Source of the DNA: Streptomyces formicae
GTDB lineage: Bacteria; Actinomycetota; Actinomycetes; Streptomycetales; Streptomycetaceae
Direction of reading: 5' to 3'
Assembly: GCF_022647665.1 (NCBI RefSeq)
Contig: NZ_CP071872.1
Location: 4,836,001-4,900,000, forward strand
Length of the DNA: 64,000 nt
In this document: one piece after another, positions 1-8,072 of the stretch
Layout: each line of letters begins with the position of its first letter
Position numbering within the stretch: position 1 is the first letter of the stretch
The notes under the pieces: generated by a model
The model's database searches: none
Told to the model about the DNA's origin: nothing
What the model saw: the letters and a program-made list of their open reading frames with translations, nothing else
Translations under genes and position numbers: made by a program

Positions 1-469
1 CGAAGTCCAGATCCACGCAGGGCAGACCCGCAGGGTTGGCGGGCAGCCCGATCAGCACCGCGGGTACGGCGAGACGGCGGACCACGTCAAGACGGGGGTC
101 GGCCACGCCGATGTCCATCACGACCAGCCCGTCGAGCCGGGCGGCCTGCACGGCGTCGAGCAGGTCGTCGCTGCCCTGGTGATCGGTGAGCAGCAGGACA
201 TTGCATCGGTGGTCGCGGGCGGCGACGCTGGCCGCGAGCATGAACTCGGCGAGCAGCGGCCGATGTTCGCCGCCATTGACACTGACGGCCAGCCCAACGG
301 TGCGGCGGGTCGGGTGTGTTCCCGGGCTCGGCCGGTAGTCGAGCGCCGCGATGGCGTCGAGCACACGGCACCGGGTCGCATCGGATATCGGCCGCTTCCC
401 GCTGAGAACGTAACTGACGGTACTGACCGCGACGCCTGCGTGTTGCGCCACATCCACGATCGTCGCCAC
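1..469 (-). CDS. LacI/GalR-family transcriptional regulator, 3' end outside window
   Basis: The reverse strand reads from a GTG at 467-469, preceded by GAGGAGAG, into a typical LacI helix-turn-helix. The first residues are VATIVDVAQHAGVAVSTVSY followed by VLSGKRPIS, the classic DNA-binding and hinge region. A periplasmic-binding-protein-like effector domain begins at about residue 55 (GLAVSVNGGEHRPLLAEFML). The gene runs off the left edge, so only about 156 codons are seen. Members of this family usually repress sugar or small-carbon catabolic genes and release DNA on binding a ligand. A perfect GTCGAAAC-C-GTTTCGAC palindrome lies 38 bp upstream of its start and probably serves autoregulation. 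The effector cannot be read from the sequence. Confidence 0.88.
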   Translation of the reverse strand, partial: MATIVDVAQHAGVAVSTVSYVLSGKRPISDATRCRVLDAIAALDYRPSPGTHPTRRTVGLAVSVNGGEHRPLLAEFMLAASVAARDHRCNVLLLTDHQGSDDLLDAVQAARLDGLVVMDIGVADPRLDVVRRLAVPAVLIGLPANPAGLPCVDLDF

Positions 470-506
470 GGCCTCTCCTCACGCTGCACCGGCAGGCGAG
501 CGCTTC

Positions 507-523
507 GTCGAAACCGTTTCGAC
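507..523. promoter_or_regulatory. LacI-type operator palindrome
   Basis: This is a perfect 17-bp palindrome, GTCGAAAC-C-GTTTCGAC. The GAAAC/GTTTC half-sites are typical of LacI/GalR-family operators in actinobacteria. It lies between the start of the LacI-type gene (469, leftward) and the RraA-like gene (929, rightward), so the neighbouring regulator is the likely binder. Confidence 0.6.
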
Positions 524-928
524 AATGCGGATGTGCGGCTCGCCCCTGAGCTGCCCGCGTGAGGTTAAGCAGGGGTGAACGGAGACGTCCATAGCCCTCG
601 GACCATTTCGACGATTTCGACGCGCACCGCCTGCCCCCGGCGGTGCGCGGATCGTGGACGTCGGGACGGGGCCCGGTGGGGAGGTACGAGGACGACGTTC
701 CGGCCGGCGGGGGTCCGGATCGACGCGTCGCCGGGAAGCGCGAACGCCGCGGCTCGTGCTCAGGAATTCCCGAGGGCTTACGGGTACCGTGAATCAAGGG
801 ACGCATTGTGGCCACAACCCACAAACTGCGACATACATAGCGTCACCGCCATGGCGCCGCCGCCCCACAACACTCTGGCTTCGTTCCCACCGCCTACGAC
901 AAGGCCGTGCGTCGGCTTGGGAGGCCCC
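524..928. other. Intergenic region between divergent regulator and RraA-like gene
   Basis: About 400 bp without a convincing gene. Open frames exist on both strands, but they have no recognisable domain and are arginine/proline-rich shadows of high-GC DNA. The frame of the RraA-like gene stays open upstream to 575 but shows no homology before 929. The promoter of that gene should lie here; I see no clear -10/-35 pair. Confidence 0.4.
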
Positions 929-1588
929 ATGGCAGACAAGCCCGACCGCCTGCAAGATCTGGCCTCGCAAGTACGCACCCCCGACGTCGTCGATGCCATG
1001 GGACGGATGCACCGCCACCGGTGTCACATCAACGACCTGGTGAGCCCGACTCCGGGCCGTGTCCTCCTGGGCCCCGCGGTGACGATTTCGTATCTCCCCT
1101 CATGCGAGGAAACACTCCCGTCCGAGCAGTTCAATTTCGACCGCCTGTTCAATGACGCCATCGGAGACGACGGACAGGGGCGGGTGCTGGTCCTGGCAGG
1201 CAACGGGCATCCCGACGTATCACTCGGAGGCGGAGCAAAGCTCTCGCGATTGGCCGTACACGGTCTTGCGGGCGTCCTGGCCGACGGTCGTCTCCGCGAC
1301 TTCATCCAGATCGCGAGTTACGACTTCGCCGCCTACTGCTGGGGGGAGACGGTCAAATGGGGCGGCGATGTGGTCACGCCGTTCGAGGCCAACCGGCCGG
1401 TCGTCGTCTCCGGCGTGACCATCCGCCCGGGTGATTGCGTGTTCGCGGACGCGTCCGGCGCTGCCGTGATCCCTGCTGCGCATGTCCTCAGCGTGTTCGA
1501 AGAAGCCAACCGCGTCGTACGAGACGAGGCGGCCTTCGTCGAAGGAATCCATCAGGAAGACCCCGCCGACCGCAGATCCGGGCAATAG
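929..1588 (+). CDS. RraA-like / dimethylmenaquinone methyltransferase-fold protein
   Basis: The 219-residue product starts at ATG 929, preceded by GGGAGG with good spacing; the frame is open further upstream but without homology. The body matches the RraA/HMG-aldolase-like fold (old name MenG-like): TPDVVDAMGRM near the N terminus, GPAVTISYLPS, the glycine-rich GGGAKLSRLA loop, and LADGRLRD, which normally carries the Arg-Asp pair binding metal and 2-keto-acid substrate in the aldolase members. Family functions range from RNase E inhibition to 4-hydroxy-4-methyl-2-oxoglutarate or oxaloacetate lyases. In actinobacteria, next to a LacI-type regulator, a catabolic lyase role is more likely, but this is inference. 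A hairpin terminator follows at 1645. Confidence 0.8.
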   Translation: MADKPDRLQDLASQVRTPDVVDAMGRMHRHRCHINDLVSPTPGRVLLGPAVTISYLPSCEETLPSEQFNFDRLFNDAIGDDGQGRVLVLAGNGHPDVSLGGGAKLSRLAVHGLAGVLADGRLRDFIQIASYDFAAYCWGETVKWGGDVVTPFEANRPVVVSGVTIRPGDCVFADASGAAVIPAAHVLSVFEEANRVVRDEAAFVEGIHQEDPADRRSGQ

Positions 1589-1644
1589 CAGCTCGCGCCT
1601 CCCCCATGGCCACGGGTCTCTGCGCATCCCGCGCCGCGACCGGA

Positions 1645-1672
1645 GCCGAGCCGCCGCTACGACCGGCTCGGC
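1645..1672. terminator. Hairpin between convergent genes
   Basis: GCCGAGCCG and CGGCTCGGC form a perfect 9-bp stem with a 10-nt loop, 57 bp after the RraA-like stop codon and before the convergent VOC gene. There is no U-tract, as is usual for Streptomyces. The remaining 1673-1904 holds no recognisable gene. Confidence 0.5.
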
Positions 1673-1904
1673 TGCTGCCGGTCCTTCCCGAGCACCAGCG
1701 AGGTCTCGCCGGCAGACCGTCCCCGCGGACCGGCATGGTGGCGGCGCGCGGCCGACGCGGTCCATGGCGGCCGGACCGACGGGCATGGAGTGCACCTCGC
1801 ACCCAGCGGTCCTGCGCCGGCGCCGCCGTCAGGGGCTGAAAGGGTCCGGTCGCCATGCCGACCCGTGACGGCCGTCGCCTCTCTGGCCGACCGGCCGGCG
1901 CGGC

Positions 1905-2378
1905 TCAGCGGCCGGGGGCCCGCTGCGTGACCTCCTGGAGCACCCAGCCGTTGCCGTCCGGGTCGCTGAAGTCGGCGTAGGAGCCGTAGGTGGCACGGTC
2001 GGGGTGCGGGCCGGCGACCCGCTCCTGGCCCTCGACCTGGTGGGTGACCTCTCCGGCGTCGTGGCCGTGATAAAAGAGTCCTCCGGCGTCGTGGAAGACC
2101 TCGCTCACCTCGATGCCGCGGCCGACGAGCTCCGCGCGGGCCTCCTCGATGTCGGTGACGATGAGGTACAGGCCCTGGACCGAGCCCGGCGCGGCGGAGG
2201 TGATCCCCTGACCGAAAATGATCGAGCACTCGGAGCCGGGCGGCGTGAAGTGCACCGCGCGCCAGTCCTCACTCACGGCCTTGTCGAGATCCAGACGGAA
2301 TCCCGCCTGCTCGTAGAAGGCCTTGGCCCGGTCGACATCGGAGACGGGCAGCACGATGAGTTCGAGCTTCAGATCCAT
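1905..2378 (-). CDS. VOC-family (glyoxalase/bleomycin-resistance fold) protein
   Basis: The 157-residue protein starts at ATG 2378 with AAGGAC upstream. It has the two beta-alpha-beta-beta-beta modules of the vicinal-oxygen-chelate fold: LIVLPVSDVDRAKAFYEQAG at the start, WRAVHFTPPGSECSIIFGQG in the middle, and the closing YADFSDPDGNGWVLQEV motif that usually supplies a metal ligand (final Glu). Such proteins are lyases, dioxygenases or antibiotic-binding proteins; the substrate cannot be told. Its promoter region at 2575-2592 carries the same inverted repeat as the promoter of the MarR-type gene upstream, so it is probably repressed by that regulator and induced by its ligand. Confidence 0.87.
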   Translation of the reverse strand: MDLKLELIVLPVSDVDRAKAFYEQAGFRLDLDKAVSEDWRAVHFTPPGSECSIIFGQGITSAAPGSVQGLYLIVTDIEEARAELVGRGIEVSEVFHDAGGLFYHGHDAGEVTHQVEGQERVAGPHPDRATYGSYADFSDPDGNGWVLQEVTQRAPGR

Positions 2379-2574
2379 GTGGGGGTCCTTCTTTCTGAGT
2401 ATCGGTGAATCTCGCACCCTGTGCGTCACCGGTTCACCACGGTGGCCCGGCCGGCGGAGCCGGCCCCGGACTCTCGGTCGCGCCGGCCCGCAGCGCTGCG
2501 CGCAGGCAGTAACGCCGGGCCGCGGCGCGGCACGCAGGCAGCGCTGCACCGCGCGGGGCCTACCTGACCACACT

Positions 2575-2592
2575 TAGGAGCATATACTCCTA
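2575..2592. promoter_or_regulatory. MarR operator upstream of the VOC gene
   Basis: TAGGAG-CATATA-CTCCTA is a perfect inverted repeat in an AT-richer pocket, about 200 bp upstream of the VOC start. It matches the element at 3255-3272 (TAGGAG-TGCATG-CTCGTA). The rest of 2379-2772 has no gene; this stretch is the VOC promoter and long leader. Confidence 0.62.
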
Positions 2593-2772
2593 TTAAGGGA
2601 GCGGCAAGAAACCTTTCCGCACGCTGGGGCCGCGTATGCCGGTGCGACGAGCGGCACTGGCACACAACATCTCGTGACCCGTTCGCGCCGTCGAGCCGAT
2701 GGTCGTGGCGGAAAGCGGGCCGACGGTTCCAGGATAGGGCGCTCACTCCCGTGGCGCTCTGAGCGTCGTGCC

Positions 2773-3225
2773 CTACTCGGCCCAGGGCTCGAAGCCGGTA
2801 TGGAGGACGGCCTCCAGGGATGCGCGCAGTCGGTCCGCCTCGCCGGCTCCGAACTTCTCCTCGAACTGGGCTTGCACGGCTTTCCACAGGGGCACCGCCG
2901 CCTTCATTCGGGACAGGCCGGCCGGCGTGACAGTGACGATCCTTGCGCGGCGGTCGGCCGCCGATGGCTCGACGGTCACCAGGCCCTCCCGCGCGAGCGG
3001 CTTGAGGTTCGAGGCCAGCGTCGTGCGGTCCATGGCGATCATGTCGGCGAGGCTGGTGATCGTCATTTCTCCGTGAGCGCTCAGCTTCTGCAGGATGCTG
3101 AACTGCGTCGCACGAAGACCGGCCGGACCCAGGGCCTTGTCGTACGTCGCGCCGAGGTACCGGGCCGCCTTGCGCAGGGCCAGGTTGTTGCACGAGTCGG
3201 CGAGGTCCGTCGGCGCAGCGGTCAT
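2773..3225 (-). CDS. MarR-family transcriptional regulator
   Basis: The 150-residue protein starts at ATG 3225, chosen over the in-frame ATG nine codons upstream because GGAGGAGACC sits directly before it. It has the winged-helix MarR fold: LRATQFSILQKLSAHGEMTI (helix 2-3), TSLADMIAMDRTTLASNLKP (recognition helix) and the wing DRRARIVTVTPAG. It most resembles the HxlR-like/MarR dimers that respond to phenolics or oxidants. Matching inverted repeats at 3255-3272 (its own promoter) and 2575-2592 (VOC promoter) suggest autoregulation plus control of the VOC gene, and a degenerate copy precedes the NmrA-like gene. Confidence 0.9.
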   Translation of the reverse strand: MTAAPTDLADSCNNLALRKAARYLGATYDKALGPAGLRATQFSILQKLSAHGEMTITSLADMIAMDRTTLASNLKPLAREGLVTVEPSAADRRARIVTVTPAGLSRMKAAVPLWKAVQAQFEEKFGAGEADRLRASLEAVLHTGFEPWAE

Positions 3226-3254
3226 GGTCTCCTCCAGAGCTTCCCCACTCATAA

Positions 3255-3272
3255 TAGGAGTGCATGCTCGTA
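3255..3272. promoter_or_regulatory. MarR autoregulatory operator
   Basis: TAGGAG-TGCATG-CTCGTA lies 30 bp upstream of the MarR-type start codon and differs from the operator at 2575-2592 by one base in the arms. A weaker third copy (GAG-TGTGCG-CTCCTG, 3308-3322) lies 220 bp before the rightward NmrA-like gene. Together they define the regulator's probable local regulon. Confidence 0.6.
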
Positions 3273-3542
3273 TATGCCCAGGTGCCTCTCGCCACCCTCA
3301 GGAACGAGAGTGTGCGCTCCTGTCGAGGTCGCGGCGTGCCGGCTGCACCGAGACGGCCGCTACCTGCGGCTTCAGCTGCAGTCTGCCCGCAAGCGGGGTC
3401 CCGCCGGTCTGCCTAGGCTGGAAGGGAGCTCATAACCGCACGGCACCCGGCCCGAGGGTCCTGTGGCCGCGACCGGGAGAGACCGGAACCGGATCCGCCG
3501 TCCCAGGGACACGGAATCGACGCGGAGATCGGAGATCGACCG

Positions 3543-4448
3543 ATGGTGGCCAGCAACCTTGTTCTCATCGCCAACGCCGGTGGCGTGGGCCGCACGGCCC
3601 TTGACCAACTGCGCGCCCAGGACGTGCCGGTGCGCGCGCTGGTCCGCCGCGACGACGATCGCGCGGCTGAGCTGCGTGCGCTCGGGGCGGAGGTCGTCGT
3701 CGGCGATCTGACCCGGCCCGAGAGCGTCGCGGCCGCGCTGGAGGGTGTCGGGAGGATGTATTTCGCGATGCCGGTGTCGCCGGACCATCTGCTGGCGACC
3801 ACCGTGGTGGCCAGCGTGGCGCGCGAGCACGGGAACCTGGACGGCCTGGTGGGCATGTCCCAGATGACGGTGTCGCAGATGACTGCCACCAGCACCGGGG
3901 AGTCGAACCAGCAGCGGCTGCACTGGCTGGCGGAGCAGGTGCTGAACTGGTCGGGCCTGCCGGTGGTCCACATCCGGCCGACGTCGTTCCTCGACAACCC
4001 GCTGTTCACCGCGCTGGCGGCACGGTCGATCCGGGAGAACGGCACGATCGCGCTGCCCTTCGGCACCGGGCGCACCTCGCCGGTCGCCGTGGGCGACGTC
4101 GCCCGAGTGGTCTCCACCGTGCTCCGCGACCCGGCCCCGCACATCGGACACGTCTATGAACTGACCGGGCCGCGCACGGTCGACATGACCGAGATGGCCG
4201 AGGAGTTCTCGCGGGCGCTGGGGCGTCAGGTGTCCTATGTAGACGTGCCGCTGGACCAGTGGCGGTCCGACGTCCTCGCCGAACTGGGCCTGCCGCCGCA
4301 CATCGAACAGCACATCGCCACCATGGCCCGGCTGCACCGCGAGAACCGCTACGACCGCGCGACCGACGACGTCGAACGCGTCACGGGCCTGCCGGCCGAG
4401 GGGATCGAGGCGTTCGTGGCCGCTCGCAAGGACTTCTATCTGGGCTGA
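3543..4448 (+). CDS. NmrA-like NAD(P)-binding oxidoreductase (atypical SDR)
   Basis: A 301-residue protein with GGAG about 9 bp before ATG 3543. The N terminus is a Rossmann strand-loop-helix (LVLIANAGGVGRTALDQLRA) followed by ALVRRDDDRAAEL and VVVGDLTRPESVAAAL, the pattern of NmrA/YwnB-type atypical short-chain dehydrogenases that bind NAD(P) and often sense redox state or reduce quinones. The expected GxTGxxG is changed to ANAGGVG. The segment VGMSQMTVSQ replaces the usual Ser/Tyr catalytic area, and IRPTSFLDNPL is the NmrA-family substrate-loop signature. It is alone on its strand; a possible MarR-type half-site lies upstream. Confidence 0.85.
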   Translation: MVASNLVLIANAGGVGRTALDQLRAQDVPVRALVRRDDDRAAELRALGAEVVVGDLTRPESVAAALEGVGRMYFAMPVSPDHLLATTVVASVAREHGNLDGLVGMSQMTVSQMTATSTGESNQQRLHWLAEQVLNWSGLPVVHIRPTSFLDNPLFTALAARSIRENGTIALPFGTGRTSPVAVGDVARVVSTVLRDPAPHIGHVYELTGPRTVDMTEMAEEFSRALGRQVSYVDVPLDQWRSDVLAELGLPPHIEQHIATMARLHRENRYDRATDDVERVTGLPAEGIEAFVAARKDFYLG

Positions 4449-4602
4449 GCCGCAGGCAACCTGCCCCGCACCCGGCCCGGAGCGAACGCGTCGAGGACGC
4501 GCCGCACGGGCCACGCGCCCCCAGAGACACGGTCGTCCCCCACTCCCCCTCGCTCCGGCACTACGCTCTCCGGCGACGACCGGCCGCGTCCCCGGAGGCT
4601 CC

Positions 4603-5322
4603 ATGGCATCCCCCGATTCCCCGCGCTACGACGACCTCCGCGCGATGTTCGTCAACTGCACGCTGAAACGGTCGCCAGAGGTCAGCAACACCCAGGGCCT
4701 GATCGACAGGAGCCGCGCCGTGATGGAGGCGGCCGGCGTCACCACCGAGCTCGTACGGGCCGTCGATCACGACATCGCGACCGGCGTGTGGCCGGACATG
4801 ACCGAACACGGCTGGGAGAGCGACGAATGGCCCGCGCTCTACGAACGGGTCTTGGCGGCCGACATCCTGGTGCTGGCCGGGCCGATCTGGCTCGGGGACA
4901 ACAGCTCGGTGATGAAGCAGGTGATCGAGCGGCTCTACGCGTGCTCCTCGCTGCTCAACGACCGCGGTCAGTACGCGTATTACGGGCGCGTCGGCGGATG
5001 CCTGATCACCGGCAACGAGGACGGCGTGAAGCACTGCGCGATGAACGTCCTCTACAGCCTCCAGCACCTCGGCTACACCATCTCACCCCAGGCAGACGCG
5101 GGCTGGATCGGGGAGGCCGGGCCCGGGCCCTCGTACCTCGACCCCGGGTCCGGCGGGCCGGAGAACGACTTCACCAACCGCAACACGACCTTCATGAGCT
5201 GGAACCTGATGCACCTCGCCGCCCTGCTCAAGCGGGCCGGCGGCATCCCGGCCCACGGCAACCAGCGCTCGGAGTGGGACGCGGGCTGCCGCTTCGACTT
5301 CCCGAACCCCGAGCACCGCTGA
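4603..5322 (+). CDS. Flavodoxin-fold NAD(P)H-dependent FMN reductase-like protein
   Basis: The 239-residue protein starts at ATG 4603. It has the flavodoxin-like fold of NADPH-dependent FMN reductases/WrbA relatives: FVNCTLKRSPEVSNTQGLID near residue 15 forms the phosphate-binding loop, VLAADILVLAGPIWLGDNSS the second flavin loop, and VGGCLITGNEDGVKHCAM the third. No transmembrane segments. It probably uses FMN to reduce quinones or other small molecules; the exact substrate is unknown. It is followed after 150 bp by a membrane-anchored hypothetical gene. Confidence 0.82.
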   Translation: MASPDSPRYDDLRAMFVNCTLKRSPEVSNTQGLIDRSRAVMEAAGVTTELVRAVDHDIATGVWPDMTEHGWESDEWPALYERVLAADILVLAGPIWLGDNSSVMKQVIERLYACSSLLNDRGQYAYYGRVGGCLITGNEDGVKHCAMNVLYSLQHLGYTISPQADAGWIGEAGPGPSYLDPGSGGPENDFTNRNTTFMSWNLMHLAALLKRAGGIPAHGNQRSEWDAGCRFDFPNPEHR

Positions 5323-5474
5323 GCGCGCAGACGGCGCTCGGGCGGTGTGGTGGACGGCGTGGCGGGGGTCGAGAGCAGCACCATCGGTGGCGCGCCTGTC
5401 GATCGGCCCGGGCAATGCGGTGACGCCGCCTGGGATACGGTGCCGCGGGACACCGAAGCGGGGAGAACAGTCGG

Positions 5475-6485
5475 ATGACGGTCATACGCCGCCTGGCGTT
5501 GTACGTGGTGCTGCCGTTGGCACTCGCCGCCGTGGCGGGCTACGGCTGGTACCAGTTCAGCGACACCGGCAAGCGGTGGCGGTACGAGGACAGACTCGCG
5601 ACGTACTGCCAGGGGCTGATCCCGTCCGAGGAGTCCGCGGTCCTCACTGGCTACGACACGGACAAGGGGCTGCCCAACGCCGTGCACCACGGCGGGTCGG
5701 ACGGCTACGAACTCTGCTGGGTCGGCAGGAGGAACGCGCTCACCATCGCCCGGATTCCCGCGTCCGCCCGCGACGACGACGGCCGCCGCGGCGTGTTCGA
5801 CCAACTGCGCCCGAGTATGTCGCAGACGCCGCCGCTGCCCCTGGGCGGCGGCTGGCAGGGCTACACCAATCTCAAGAGCGCCGCTGTGGTTCTCAAGTGC
5901 ACCAACCAGGATGCCTCCGTCGTCGTGAGTTCGGCGGGCGCCGGGGGCGGGGTGGCCGACGGCGCCACGACCGAACTCGTCGCGGCCACGGCGGTCCGCG
6001 CGGCGGACCGGTGGGGCTGCGAGGCCGATCCCGGCGGCCCGCTGCCGAAGCTGCCCGCCCCGCCGGAGGAGAAGTCGCCCTTCGAGGCGGAAGGCACCTG
6101 CGCGGGTATCCCCATGCGCGACATGGACATGATCCACTGGATCAAGGAGACGACGTCACCGGCTGGGACCGCCCCGCTGGAGAGCTGTGTCCTGGGCGAG
6201 ACGAAGGCACACGCGGAGGAACTCTTCGTCCTCGACGCCCGCTTCGGCCCCCTCGCCCAGGCCAGGGCCTCGGACGCGGGACCCGACGGAGACGCGGGCC
6301 ACGCCGGCGTCTATTCCTGGGCGACCGCCAAGTGCCCCGAGGCCAGCGCACGTGCGCTCTTCACGATTTCCACCACCGAGTACGTGCACGAGGACGCCGA
6401 CACCTTCGCCCGATCCGCCCTCTCCGCATTCGCCGAGCGAGCGTCCGAACAGCGCGGCTGCACGGACCTCAAGCTCCCCGGCTGA
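5475..6485 (+). CDS. Membrane-anchored extracytoplasmic protein of unknown function
   Basis: A 336-residue protein with one N-terminal hydrophobic segment (LALYVVLPLALAAVAGYGW, residues 6-24) acting as signal anchor, and a large outside domain. Cysteines occur in a spaced pattern (TYCQG, ELCWVG, VLKCTNQ, RWGCEAD, GTCAGIP, ESCVLG, AKCPEA, RGCTDL), suggesting disulfides in two similar halves: both halves contain a Cys, a hydrophobic strand and a helix ending with Cys before a strand. The type is common in Streptomyces as an uncharacterised protein. No catalytic motif is visible. A short hairpin follows at 6534. Confidence 0.75.
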   Translation: MTVIRRLALYVVLPLALAAVAGYGWYQFSDTGKRWRYEDRLATYCQGLIPSEESAVLTGYDTDKGLPNAVHHGGSDGYELCWVGRRNALTIARIPASARDDDGRRGVFDQLRPSMSQTPPLPLGGGWQGYTNLKSAAVVLKCTNQDASVVVSSAGAGGGVADGATTELVAATAVRAADRWGCEADPGGPLPKLPAPPEEKSPFEAEGTCAGIPMRDMDMIHWIKETTSPAGTAPLESCVLGETKAHAEELFVLDARFGPLAQARASDAGPDGDAGHAGVYSWATAKCPEASARALFTISTTEYVHEDADTFARSALSAFAERASEQRGCTDLKLPG

Positions 6486-6533
6486 CGCACCGCGCCGAGT
6501 CACCGGCGCGACGACCGGTGCGTCGGTGGCGCA

Positions 6534-6550
6534 ATCACCCGTCGGGTGAT
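6534..6550. terminator. Short palindromic hairpin between convergent genes
   Basis: ATCACCC-GTC-GGGTGAT is a perfect 7-bp stem with a 3-nt loop, 48 bp after the preceding stop codon and before the convergent PadR gene. It could be a terminator or a protein-binding palindrome. Confidence 0.35.
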
Positions 6551-6652
6551 CAGGGACTGCTGCTGCCGCAGTCCGTGCGGAAGGTTCGTCCCTACCTCGT
6601 CGTCAGGGACAGAGGCTGAGGAAGGTGAGGTCAGCCTGTGCACAAGTAGGCC

Positions 6653-7312
6653 TCAGCCGTTGGCGCCTTCGTCCCCCTGTGGCTCCGGGTTGAGAGCCTT
6701 CCATTCCTCGGGCATTCCGCCCGTCTCGTGGAGCGCGCGCCACGGGTCCATGCCCGGCAGGGTTCCCGCCTCGAGCTCCTCGAGCAGGGAGCGTGTCCAT
6801 TCCCGTTCGAGCCGGGTGAACGCCAGGGCGTACTCGGACTCGATCTGGAACAGGCGGGGAACTTTCCTGACTTCCCGCTCCAGCTCGCTGCTTTGGGCTG
6901 CTGCTTGGGATTCGAGGACGCGCAGCCGCTCGCGGAGTAGCACGATCACCTCGCTCGGCGGGAGCACCACGAGCAGCGACAGCGCTCCCTCGAACTTGGG
7001 GTGCTCCTTTTCCGGAGTGCTGATCAGCTCGCGCAGCCAGTCGCGCAGTTCCTCCCGGCCGGACTCGGTGATGCGGTAGACCGTCCGCTCCGGGCGGCGG
7101 CCCTCGCGGTGGGTGGCGAGGGCCTCGATGAACCCGTGCTTCTCCAGGTTGGCCACGACGGTGTAGAGCGAGCTGTAGTTGATCTTGATGCTGCGATCCT
7201 TGCGACGCAGCTTCAGCAGCGAGACCAACTCATAGGGATGCATCGGCCGCTCGACCAGGAACGCCAGGACGGGCAGCGCCAGCATGTTGCTCACCTTGCG
7301 CCGCTTCGCCAT
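6653..7312 (-). CDS. PadR-family transcriptional regulator
   Basis: About 219 residues, from ATG 7312 (a GTG directly before it is an alternative). The N-terminal winged helix is clearly PadR: LALPVLAFLVERPMHPYELV, then INYSSLYTVVANLEKHGFIE and the wing RPERTVYRITESGREELRDW. The long C-terminal half is helical (REVRKVPRLFQIESEYALAF) and belongs to the PadR-s1/Vir-type dimerisation domain. PadR proteins usually repress a nearby transporter or stress gene. The divergent lipoprotein gene 90 bp upstream is on the same strand, and the repeat-rich site at 8039-8072 upstream of that gene is a candidate target. Confidence 0.88.
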   Translation of the reverse strand: MAKRRKVSNMLALPVLAFLVERPMHPYELVSLLKLRRKDRSIKINYSSLYTVVANLEKHGFIEALATHREGRRPERTVYRITESGREELRDWLRELISTPEKEHPKFEGALSLLVVLPPSEVIVLLRERLRVLESQAAAQSSELEREVRKVPRLFQIESEYALAFTRLEREWTRSLLEELEAGTLPGMDPWRALHETGGMPEEWKALNPEPQGDEGANG

Positions 7313-7401
7313 CACTACCCGCCTCGCTTCCGAACAGCCGCCAACGGCTACAGGCTATCCACCGTGTCCGACGCGGCGCGTGGCTGCGCGCTCCTCTCGC
7401 A

Positions 7402-7935
7402 CTACTGCTGGTTCTGGATGCGCGTGTTCTGGAAGGCGGCGAACTTCCACCCGTCGGCCTCCTTCTCCACGACGAGGGTCTGGATGGACTCCCCGCCTGT
7501 GGGGACGATCTCCCCCTCGCTGTGCATGATCGCCACGGTGGGCGAGACCTGACGGATGTCCTTGATCTTCGCCTCGACCCGGGTGCCCTTCAGGGGACCG
7601 TCGAAGGCGGGCTGGAGAAGGTCGATGATGCCTTGCCGGCCATGAGCATGAGTGCCGCGGAAGTCGACGAGGTCGGCGTCCTGGGTGTGCGTCGCCGCGT
7701 AGGCCTTGGCGTCGCCCTTCGCCCACGCCTTGTTCATCTGGTCGAAGAGCTTGCGGATCGACGCCTCATCGGGGGTGGACAGCTCGCCATCGACGGCAGC
7801 CGCCGAGACCTTCTGCGCCGCATCCGGCTCCCCGTCGCCACCGGTCGAGCTGCACCCTGTCACGGCAAGCACGAGGGCGATCGGCGCAGCGGCAAGCAGG
7901 CCGCGGCGGGCAAGGCGGTTGGTCTTCATCTGCAT
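7402..7935 (-). CDS. SnoaL/SgcJ-fold lipoprotein
   Basis: The 177-residue protein begins with a charged n-region and hydrophobic core ending in LAVTGC, a good lipobox, so it is probably a lipid-anchored exported protein after cleavage before Cys. The mature part (residues 45-177) has the cone-shaped NTF2-like SgcJ/EcaC fold: FDQMNKAWAKGDAKAYAATH, DADLVDFRGTHAHGRQGIID, and TVAIMHSEGEIVPTGGESIQ with TLVVEKEADGWKFAAFQNTR at the end. Cytoplasmic relatives are oxidoreductase-like or calcium/calmodulin-kinase-association-like; no catalytic residue can be assigned. A second in-frame ATG at 7929 is possible. Confidence 0.83.
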   Translation of the reverse strand: MQMKTNRLARRGLLAAAPIALVLAVTGCSSTGGDGEPDAAQKVSAAAVDGELSTPDEASIRKLFDQMNKAWAKGDAKAYAATHTQDADLVDFRGTHAHGRQGIIDLLQPAFDGPLKGTRVEAKIKDIRQVSPTVAIMHSEGEIVPTGGESIQTLVVEKEADGWKFAAFQNTRIQNQQ

Positions 7936-8038
7936 TCACATCTTTCTGGTGACCGTACCCAGGAGGGCCCCTGCCGCGGCAGGGATCTCTGTCGGGCGTC
8001 AACGGTGTCGAGGGAGTCGGACTGTCCGCACCCCCGGC

Positions 8039-8072
8039 TATAGTCGGCTACGACTAGCTGTCTACGACTATA
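8039..8072. promoter_or_regulatory. Triple CGACTA/TAGTCG operator
   Basis: TATAGTCG (8039-8046), CGACTA (8051-8056) and CGACTATA (8065-8072) make one inverted pair plus a third half-site, in AT-richer DNA about 105 bp upstream of the lipoprotein start. Such paired half-sites suit a dimeric PadR or TetR regulator; the PadR gene lies next door. Confidence 0.5.

Noticed and set aside
87..824. Leftward 245-codon open frame overlapping the LacI-type gene
   Set aside because: Arg/Pro-rich composition without a domain; the LacI reading frame overlaps it with clear homology.
575..928. Upstream extension of the RraA-like frame
   Set aside because: No homology and no ribosome-binding site; ATG 929 has GGGAGG and family-like N terminus.
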